This document shows, one piece after another, positions 38,723 through 48,000 of a DNA stretch of 64,000 bases; positions within the stretch are counted from its first letter, which is position 1, and the number at the start of each line of letters is the position of its first letter. Made by a program: the position numbers and the translations under genes. The DNA is from Lethocerus indicus (lineage: Eukaryota; Arthropoda; Insecta; Hemiptera; Belostomatidae), in contig JACDQD010000003.1 in the NCBI GenBank assembly GCA_019843655.1, forward strand, positions 8,930,925-8,994,924, in the 5' to 3' direction. The notes beneath the pieces are model-generated. The model was given only the letters and a program-made list of their open reading frames with translations. It was not told the origin of the DNA and did not search any database.

Positions 38723-41700
38723 GTGAGTGGTGGGGGGAGGAGGGGAGGATTTGCCTACGTGACGGAGCAACTAAAAGCGTGGATTGTTATCTTTAATGTG
38801 AACTCTGAGTTGGAACCGAGTCGTGAATTTCAATGGCGGCCGTTGACTCCGGCCCGCTGGGTAGTTCGGGTTCGAAATTTTGATTTGGGCGCCTCCAGCG
38901 GTTCTCGTCGTCTTCTTTTTTGACCGTAGGTATGCGCGCCCGGTAGGTATTGTTCCGGGTTTGCTCCCCCGACACACCCCCAGCTGGCACTGTCGTCGGC
39001 TCTTCGCCAATAGCCTTAAAGCGGTACCAACCAGCCGCATAATCGATCGTTTCGTACTAGACAATTAAACGTTCCATGATCAGTTTCCAACTGGGTTCCA
39101 AAGGGGTTTAAGACGACCTCCCTGAATAGTATAATATGAACGGTAAAATGTGTGAATCTCTTTAATTTCTATTTTTCGTATACAAACCATAAACTGTTAG
39201 CATTTCTCCGTAGTTTGTAATAAAATTTCATCCTAGAATTTACTTTATTCGAAGTAAATTTCAGTTATCCCGTTGATATTTACTTTGTAACGATGACGGC
39301 ATATCTCGAGATTTGGCTGAAGAGATGAAAATGAAACAAATTAAGTTTCTAGTCTGAATACAATGGCGTTGTAAACACCTCTCACGCATGTGTGAAACCC
39401 ACTGTACCCATTCCCACGTTATATTTCTGCATTTTTGTAGCCGCGCCAACACCGTACACCGTATTGTCCCGAATATGTTGTGTCGGATAATTTCGGCGGA
39501 AAAATTAAATATCAGCGTAATTTGCATAGCGCTTTACTGTCGACACCGACCGCAAGTTTTTATCCGGTCAAGTACTATAATCGTTCGGCCTTGGTACTTT
39601 GGTACACTCATTCTACCACTCTCTTCAGTTGGTCTCTGTTCAATTTTACTTTAGCCCCGCTCGTCGAAACGCCTTTTGGTTCGTTATGAAAGAACATTTT
39701 TGATTGTTAGGGTAGAATTGCCCCGGTCACTGGGGCGTACGGTATCGGTTGGGGGCGGCCGGGATGTTATGAAGGATTCGGCCTTCATGGTTTGGTTGCC
39801 TCGGGGAATCCTCCGCGTTGTGTCCCCAATACTGCCGACAGTTAACAAACAGATCGTCCTCTACACTCAGACGCGGCTTTAGCTCATCAGCATTAGCAGC
39901 TAAAACAACTCTCCACAAAGTCCAACTTGCAATTTGAAGCTCATTATCTTATAAGCGAACACTCTATCTTGATTATTCAGCGTTAGGTTAGGTTGATTAT
40001 TCCTTCTGATTTTCAATCTGCTCTGTTTTCTCTATTCAATTTTACCTACAGTGGTTTTATTTCTACCACAGTATGAAATTGCAAGAAAATGACTCAAATT
40101 GTTGTACCGTGTATAATTAGCGAATGCTTCATTCGCGAATGGCCACTTCACGGACACAGGCCCAGACACTGCAGGTACAGGAAATTAAAAACATTCCACC
40201 CTGTCTATGAGCGTTTCCGGAAAACTAAGCCGCTTATTATAGGGGTCATTAACGCAACACATTCGACGAACGATGCGATGAAGACACAAAGAAAAACATG
40301 TCTCGTGGGAAGTGTTTGTTTGGGAAGTGGAAAAAGGAAAAAGTGTTTCGGATAATAATTAGCGACATAATGCACAGATACCTGGGAATTTTGATTATTT
40401 CCTCAAATTTAAATCATATTTGGGTTTTTCACAGTTGTCGCCAAATTGTATGTAACCAGGTTTCAACGCAATTTCCTATTCCACAATCTCGATGCAATTT
40501 CATTTTTTTTATCATTTCCCTGTAAATTAATATTAGTATTGTATCGCGAATTCACAGTACTAAACAACAGCCGATAATTTTTATTGCTTTATTGTTTATT
40601 AGTTTAGTCTAAAATAATTGTGTTTAGTCTTACTTATGCCGGCATTCCGTAGGTCATATTTCCGTCCCCTAATCGCGGCCAATACATTTCCTAGAGAATT
40701 CTTTCGAGAGTCTGCATTTAGGCGTTCGATTTAACTTTTAATCGTCGAAACGAGCCTCTGCCAAAACAGTGTTAGACTGCCGCTTGGATTAATTGGAGTG
40801 TTTAGTCTGCCTCAGCCGGTTATATATTTATATTTTCTTTTCAAATGCCACTTCTCTCACCTGCCACTCCGATTCGGCCTCTTACAGCAATTTAAGAGCC
40901 CAGCGGTACAGCAGATGGCGGGAAACACTTCGATCCATTTTGTGCCCGCGGATTTATTTCGAGATTATTCGCCAAGTTTTGAAATATGCGAGAAGGCCTC
41001 GCAGTTTAAATCTTCGGCGGTACGACAGTGAATTAGGCTTCGTATGATACATTGTAGCACATTGTCTTAATATTTCTTGGTATATAGTGAATTCACTTGT
41101 TATTAGGTTCTAGAATCATAGCGAAGTATGTCTACACGTTGTAGATTAAACAAACAATTTAAATAAAAATGGTATTCCATCCAGTACGTTATTTTTTCTG
41201 CTTTATATTATGTACCCACAATGGTGAGTAGCTGACACCAATATAGCTTAGAAGCAAATGGGCGAATGGGGTCATATCGATGATATTGATCTTATCGGAA
41301 GATGAAAATTCTTCCGTTCAGCTATGACATTATGTAAGCGGGCAAAATGATGACGTTTTTATTAACGGCACGACTCCCGAAAAGAAAAATTCCCTTTGAT
41401 GTTCTAGGCGGCCCTAGGTCCTCTTTTTTAATTGTTTGAGATGAATTATAGGCATCGTGTATGAAAGAGTGGAGAGCAGATTTTTGGACCCGAGCGTAAT
41501 TTAGCTTCTGGGCCGGTTGGCATTTGGTGTAATTTATGGTGGGCACCTGGGGCAGACATCCGGTTATGTTGGGCGGCGGGCGTACGCCGCCGTGGATCAG
41601 CCGTGTGGAGGAGGAGGGAGGCCGCCTTAGTCATACCGCGGGCCCACGCTATTTCGATACGGTAAGCAGAGCTTGAAACCACCGCGGGATCAGAAATAAA

Positions 41701-41931
41701 ATTGGATTTAAAAATGAATCCCGGCGAAATAAATAGCGGCCGCCTATTTTAGGGAAGGCTGGAAAGTCATTGTGCAAATCGTAATAACTCCAACGTAATG
41801 TTGTGAGATACTGTGGGGTTGTTCGAGTGTTTGCCCCTCATCCTTAAAATTGCTAAGTTAAATTCTCGTTCAAAATTCTTACGTAACAGTTTTAGTTCCT
41901 TTGCTTCTGACTGAATCATAGACTTTGAGAG

Positions 41932-41952
41932 ATATTATATTATATTATATTT
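41932..41952. repeat. (ATTAT)4 pentanucleotide repeat
   Basis: Four near-perfect ATATT/ATTAT units. Confidence 0.85.
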
Positions 41953-42214
41953 GGTATAAATGGGCCGTCGGCGGCTCATTTAAACCGTAATAGCCGATTT
42001 CGATTTATAACCCCCCAACGCCCCGTTTAATGGCTCGCACCGTGTTTAGAGTCCGGTTTTTGTTCTCCAGCCGCTCTTTCAGCTCCTTGGCTATTAGTTA
42101 ATCATATTTTATCCCCCTGACCACAGTCCTACTGCTCACTATTCTAATTCTTTATTCCTTCCGCACCGGGGGATCATTACAATTAATAACAAATACCTTT
42201 TTTTCTCTTGCTTT

Positions 42215-42319
42215 GAATCACCGTTTCCATTTACAGCGATTGTGTGGCGTATTAAGACAAGGTTGTACGACTTGATTTATTTTGTCGCCGCGTTTGTCGC
42301 TGAATGGAAACGGTGATTC
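42215..42319. repeat. Hairpin-forming inverted repeat, arms 25/23 nt
   Basis: The left arm at 42215-42239 and right arm at 42297-42319 are reverse complements: 17 nt pair perfectly (GAATCACCGTTTCCATT), then a 2-nt bulge, then six more pairs (CAGCGA). The loop is 57 nt. Arm length suits a small-RNA precursor, but the loop is long, I recognise no known miRNA in the arms, and a foldback transposon remnant is as likely. Confidence 0.7.
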
Positions 42320-44693
42320 GTTGCCCATTCAGACATCTGACTTGTTGCATATTGTCCAGATGGGATTAGTCTTAATTTGATGGTATACAGACCAGGAACG
42401 TGGTATACCAGAAAACCTATGAACCAGAAAACTGGTATAACCAACACCAATGTGCAGTAGGTTGCCTGTGTTATAATATTCCCTCCCCCTCCCCTTCGTA
42501 TTGGTGTTAACAAGGGCACCACTTGTGATCCTCTATTTAGTCTTCAAATCTGACCGTATCGTTATCGTAATTTCTTACCCGTCGATAATCTATTATCTTC
42601 TAAATTGGGCTATTCTCAGTCGTGGGAATGGTGAACAGGTCTATGGTGGGGGGAAAGGGTGGGCAATTCTGAAGGAAATCGTTGCGTGGTAGTTAACCGG
42701 GCGGAGCATAGTTCCGGTGTGCCGCCGGGGAGGAGGGCCGATTTTGTCGTCGTTGAGCGCTCCTGAATTTTCCATCGGAGAACATCGGAAGTGCATTAGA
42801 AAGGGCGAGGCGGTTGGTTGGCGCGAGGGCCACTCGAGATAGCTCCGGCCCCAAACTGTGTTCCGCTCTCTCGATCAGACACAATATCGGGGCTCTCACT
42901 ACCCGGTCCCTTCTTTCAATCCCTAGTTAGAAAACCCTCCTCCAGTGCCATTATTACTCGGTCACCTAAGAAGCTTACAGAACACGAGAGTACGGGCGAT
43001 TTTTTCTTCGCATTTTTCGTACTAGAATTTTACGACCTACGGAACTAAGCTAAGCGTTATAAACCAAGGATTTATCTATATCTTAACACAACTCAGCAGC
43101 ACCAGCGGTCTCAATGGTACGAAGCCTACCAATCCATCAATTTTAAAAATGCGCTTAAGCGAATCATATTTCCCGTTATCTATTATCATCCTAGTGTATT
43201 TCCTTCAGATACATTTGTGGGTCTTCCTAAGACGGCTTTGTAAAGATTATTCGTCAACCAGAAAACTTGTCGCGCAGAATCCGTTCTGCCTAAGCGTTCA
43301 GGCCGGAGCGACGGGAGTTGCGTGATGGTCTCCGAATGCGGAAGAATAAACAGAGTAACGATATCCCCCGCAAGTCTGGTTCAAGTGGCGGTCGTTAAGT
43401 GGACGACTGGGGGAATGCCGCGCATGGCCAGGCAGCACGTGTGCTATAAAACAGAAGGGGAGGAAGAAGGATATTTCTGACCGGCGACGAGTGTTTGCAG
43501 TTGGCAGCGCCCGGCGGCCCGCTGTTGATGACGGGGCCCGTTTGTAAATCTTATTCTTCTTCTAGCAACAAACATTCAGTTTATTTTAGTTTTTCTTTCT
43601 CTTACAGCTCCTTTGAAGAAAGTTAAACTTTCCATAAAAAGCACGACCAGAGACCACTGTGTATTCAGAAATACCTTAAACATGTACACTGGTCAGTGGA
43701 ACATAGTGTAGAGACCACCAATATAATTCGTCTGCTTCATCACGCAGACAGTTTACGCAGCTTCATTAATATATTTTATTTTGCATTAATTACACGGAGT
43801 TCAGAGAGTACCACTTATAGTTATTCTCTTAGGCAAAGAAGAAAGAAGAAGGAATTTGTTCAACTTCAGCGGTATGCTAATTTTTTAGCGTTAAGTCATC
43901 GTCAGAAATGAAATACAATAGTATATAATCGTAATATGGACAGTTATATTACACCAGAAGCCCCTTTTCATCTCCCCTGAAATATATTTAATTTTTATTA
44001 GTGTTTCTTTCGACTGCGTTTGGAAAAACCTAATTTCCTTTGAAGTGGCATGTCTGGCTAGTTAAAAATAACGCATACCGACACCGATCTTTATGGAAAC
44101 CGATACACGTTTTTTTTTCATTTTGCGGCGTTTCGTTCGTTCGTGGCTTTCTTCAGTAGGTCAGCCTCCAACATCAGAGAGGGGCCCCCTCTAAATAAAT
44201 CCCGTCGTAAATTCTCCCCTTCGTGGTTTGGCGAGGGCGGGGGCGTTAGGGACATGTCGGGCCCCGCAGTAAATTATTTTTCGGTCCCGTTATTTCCTAA
44301 ACGTGTTTTTTTTTTTTTAAGAAACCGCCCCCGCCCCTCTTGGTCCGACTCCAGAACGGTTTTTACGATCCACTTAATCGGAGGAAGTGGAGAGGCGTGG
44401 GCGTGCCAATTAGGCGAAAAAAGGGGGCCCCAACGTCTCAGACTTTCAATTTGAAACGGTATCTGGTTGTTTGCTTTAAAGCCCGTAGTATGGGCCCCGT
44501 TGTTTTTACTGAGCTGAAAGTTGGAAAAAGGCAGAAGGCTTGCTTACTAAACTCTCGAAATGATGGAAACGCCTATTTAGTTTATTTATTGTCGTTTGTC
44601 CTCAATATTAGACCTAGTATGAAAATTGTTAATATCCAAAGACCAAAATGCAAAGATAAAGTTAATAAAGGTATTAAAACCGAACGATTTGAT
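42320..44693. other. Non-coding segment between the two hairpins
   Basis: No supported gene. Short repeated words (GGTATAC and CCAGAAAAC) cluster at 42,380-42,440 just right of the hairpin. A GC-rich patch lies at 42,690-42,860. A very strong 3' splice-like site, a long pyrimidine tract ending CAG at 43,605-43,607 (AG 43,606-43,607), opens into about 33 codons in one frame with no good 5' splice site (see findings). Confidence 0.5.
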
Positions 44694-44930
44694 TAGAAAT
44701 CAGAAGTTTAACATACCTGTTTTGTGGTTTGCGAGGGGTTGGAATACCGTAAATTTCGTGTGTTTCAGTTTCCACTCGCTGGTTTGATCTTTTGGATGAT
44801 GCCCAAAAACATCCAAAGTGCCAAAATTGACTAACACCGCTACTGATGATGGCAGCCGAAACCGGTCTAGGAAAAGACCGAACCAGCGAGAGGAAACAGA
44901 AACACACGAAATCTACGATAGAAATCAGAA
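44694..44930. repeat. Inverted-repeat element with 46-nt arms and 12-nt flanking direct repeats
   Basis: Arms at 44748-44793 and 44872-44917 are reverse complements at 41 of 46 positions, with a loop of 78 nt that contains a smaller perfect hairpin (CGGTC...GACCG). The direct repeat TAGAAATCAGAA occurs at 44694-44705 and 44919-44930. The right copy is 2 nt from the right arm, while the left copy is 42 nt from the left arm. This could be a small non-autonomous foldback element with a target-site duplication, or a hairpin RNA source. No second copy was noticed in the window. Confidence 0.75.
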
Positions 44931-45008
44931 CTTAGATTGTGAACCTTATATGTATAATACATTTTATCGCTGTTTATATTTTTCTGTATGTATTAACGTA
45001 AAACAATA

Positions 45009-45043
45009 TTCTAACGAACATTTTCTTTTCTTTCCAGGTATGG
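45009..45043 (+). promoter_or_regulatory. Candidate ratchet point 4, or 3' splice site of a real exon
   Basis: TTCTAAC at 45009-45015 is a branch-point match. A strong pyrimidine tract ends in CCAG at 45037. The branch A (45014) is 23 nt from the AG, as at the other three sites. The bases after the AG are GTATGG, a weaker 5' splice half than GTAAG, though +1, +2, +3 and +5 fit the consensus. The element is either a fourth ratchet point or an ordinary 3' splice site. Confidence 0.6.
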
Positions 45044-45089
45044 TCATGTGTCAATACTTATTGGCATAATTGTTGCCACCGCATTAGCA
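45038..45089 (+). other. RS-exon 4 or short coding exon for a hydrophobic segment (52 nt)
   Basis: Ends at GTGAGT 45090-45095 (AGCA before it). Length fits the other three RS-exons. Unlike them, it has two open phases; the one starting at its second base reads YGHVSILIGIIVATALA, 17 residues resembling the outer half of a single membrane-spanning helix. So it may be a real exon of the host gene that splits a transmembrane segment. The match is too short to name a family. In that phase the exon ends on a complete codon. Confidence 0.5.
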
Positions 45090-48000
45090 GTGAGTAATGC
45101 ACCGGGTTCTTTTTTTGCACTTTCGACGCCGGGTATCAGCCGCCGTTTCATATCTATAAGTGACTTTTTACACTAATTAGCCATTAAAAGTTTCACAATT
45201 CCACGGCATTAGTGAAAGTTTCCTTCAAGAAATGGGGTGTTGTTGTAGGCGGGAAGGGGGGGAGGGAAGAGAATACTGAAACTGGTAAAAACACGGCGGA
45301 TTGCTTCACTAAAGTTCACGAGGGAGAGCTGTCCCCGATTTGTGCTTGAATTGTTTTTAAGATACCCATCAAATTATTATGGGTTCATAAATTAGTATTG
45401 CTTAGAATATCAAATTTCCTCTTTCTGACACGAAGTGTTAAGTACCTCTGCCGAACCTAAAGTCGGACTAATGCTTAAATACTATTTGATCGTCATATCA
45501 AGCTCCCGTGGATAAGTTCACGTTGCAGATACCATGCCATAGTTACGGGTTTCCAAATCTAGCACAATCTTTATTAAATAATTATTACACGATCAGGTAA
45601 CGATTGTAACTATGTGTCCTTTTGAAATTCCAACCAGTAACCAAAACGTTTTCTCCCGTTCTGTATTTTTTGTTTCCATATATCTCCTGTCAGTTTTATG
45701 AATACATTTGCTAAAGTGAGTTCGGCTTTTAGGCGTCTCGGAATGCGTTTGAAACAGGTCCGGGGGCCCTCTTCTTGGAGTGGCCGTGCTCTCTGACAGT
45801 TGCCTTTAACCCCGAACGGAATTCTCCCAGCCTCCGTCTCTTCGCCTATTCGCTAAAAACGGGGCTTTTAACTTGCTAATGTCCCGCTCGAAATTTGAAT
45901 AACAAATGTCCCGACCGTCCACGCGGGATTTAAAACGAGAACCACCCTCCCGCCCTCCGTACACCGTTCTTTTTTGAATATTTATGCGTCTTCAGTATTT
46001 CAGTTTGGACGCTTCTGTGAGGCGTCGGGAGCCGATTTCCATTTTCGACACTTTCACTGTAGCTCAGGAGATAAACTTAGACTCGTTTGTCAAATAATTT
46101 TACTGTTTCAGAAGTAAGCTGCTAATCCTGTCTTACATTTTCAATTTAAAACTCTAAACCCCTAAATTCTATTCTAATAGATTATTATAGATCATGTCTC
46201 GTCATTTTTCAACTTGTATTCCAAATAGCACCGGTTAAATATTCAAAATTAGTTTGCGTCACATTGAATATTCTCACCCTTTCCTAATTTTACATATTTT
46301 AGCGTTACGCAATAATTCGATTGCTCAACGATGCCATCATCGAATTATTCCGAGTATAATGGCCTTCCTACAGGCGTCTTCCTATAGATCAATGTTATTA
46401 TTTATATCAAAATTATTTATTGCTTCTTTATATTATCATTGCTATTTAAATGCATATATTTTAGTATTCGTGAGCTTTCAACCAAACGGGTAATATAAAA
46501 TAGTGGGACCTAAATGGTCGTGCAATTAAATCTTAAACTTAGACTTCTCGTCGTTCTCAGTAGGCCGACCCCATTTTCTTGAGGCGATGACGATCTAGGT
46601 TAACATGAAATAGGTGACACCCGCAGATTCTTGAAATAGGCTCTTGATCGGTGGCTTGAAAGTATGAAGTGCGCATAGGTTACCGAGATCGTCATCCCCC
46701 CAACGTGGGGGGTAGGGGGTAGCTGTTACAACTTGGTATAATAAATAGGGCCCGGTTCAATCGAGAATGATGACAGCCGAAGGGGCAATTACTGTATTTA
46801 TGTTTAATGGGATGCGTACCCGCATCTGTACGCTAACCCGCCTCACGTCTCCCCCATGGGGGTTGCCGATTTCCCCCCTGCCCACAGCTTCCTCAACCGT
46901 TAAACGCCCCAGACCGATGCCAGACCCCCGTCAAGAATTATCATTTTTTTCTATCGTAACTATATACGTAGTATACTTGAGAATTTGTTTAAGCATCTAT
47001 TATCCCTCATACACTCTGCTGTATTGCAGTATAAATTGTTTCCATTTGTCTATAGTCTGAAGTGTTAAGGGCGTATACCCTCCTGTTAACTAGAGTTGAC
47101 AAACTGAAATGTACATTTTAGACATGAATTCCACTTACCTGTAATGTTATATAGAATGAACAAACATTGTCAAGATATATTAGCTATAAGGTGGTATTGT
47201 ATAGTATGTTATCGTTAACTAATTTACAATATATGCTTTATAGTTTTATATATTTTGCAGTGTACGCTTAAATATCATTACAAAGAATTATTAATTATTA
47301 TTGCTATTATTGGCCGGAGTAGTTGGCGCTCTGTGGGGGCTGATTAATTCCGGTATCGGCGCACACTTCAAAGGGGCAATTATTGGCCCTACAATAGCGG
47401 AGCGCATTCACGGTGCCGGCACGCGTGTCCCTCGGCAGAGATCCGATCGTCTTTTAAACGCCCCTAACAATAGCCGATAATTGGTGGCTGGAAGCCCACA
47501 TACGGGACACGGCGAAGGTCGATAAGGAGATGCGGGCAAACGAGAACAAAATTTGGGTCACCCGGAGGCGTTCTATAACTCAAAAATATCCCGCCAAGCA
47601 TTCTCTGATTTTTGTCCGAATAATTTGAACAACGAATAACGATTAGTAACTAATACTAATATTGAAACAGATTATAAAACGGCTGTTGAAATGAATAGTT
47701 TGAAAGACTTATGCTTTAAAAAATATACAGATTCCATTTTTCTTGAATAATAACGAACTGTAAATGTATGGATCCCAATTAAGTCCAAGCCGGTTAAGCC
47801 CTCGACCGGTTTCAGGGTATTTATTTTTCCGAAGCTAATATATTGCTGATTGCACGTTGTTGCTGGAACGGACAGCCTGAATTCGAATATAATTTCGCGT
47901 ATTAATAAATAATCCCCTCTTGGTTGGGGGGGGAACCCTCGGTTAATTTAAATTCCAGATTCGCCCTCGTATTATTAATTGAAGGACGCGAAATATTGCC

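Larger units (their letters stand above)
33897..42214. other. Non-coding segment after ratchet point 3
   Basis: No firmly supported gene. A (GCC)5 run lies at 34,327-34,341; GC-rich patches at about 36,050-36,260, 38,560-39,020 and 41,490-41,690; a purine-rich tract at about 36,343-36,392; a very AT-rich stretch at 34,560-35,240. Splice-like combinations seen here are CAG|GTAAGA at 35,835 without a pyrimidine tract, CAG|GTGAAT at 37,540, TAG|GTATGC at 38,929, and a possible 158-nt exon at 38,565-38,722 (see findings). Confidence 0.5.

Noticed and set aside
38905..38947. TAG|GTATGC after a good pyrimidine tract
   Set aside because: TAG rather than CAG, weak 5' half, and only a poor GTAGGT downstream. 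It fits the spacing but not the architecture.
44843..44861. CTGATGA...GAAAC resembling a hammerhead ribozyme core inside the foldback loop
   Set aside because: The stem between the two boxes would have at most two base pairs, and no NUH cleavage triplet lies where the flanking stems would place it.
47134..47141. Minus-strand CAG|GTAAGTG
   Set aside because: The minus-strand sequence upstream lacks a proper pyrimidine tract and branch motif. About one such 8-mer per strand is expected by chance in 64 kb.
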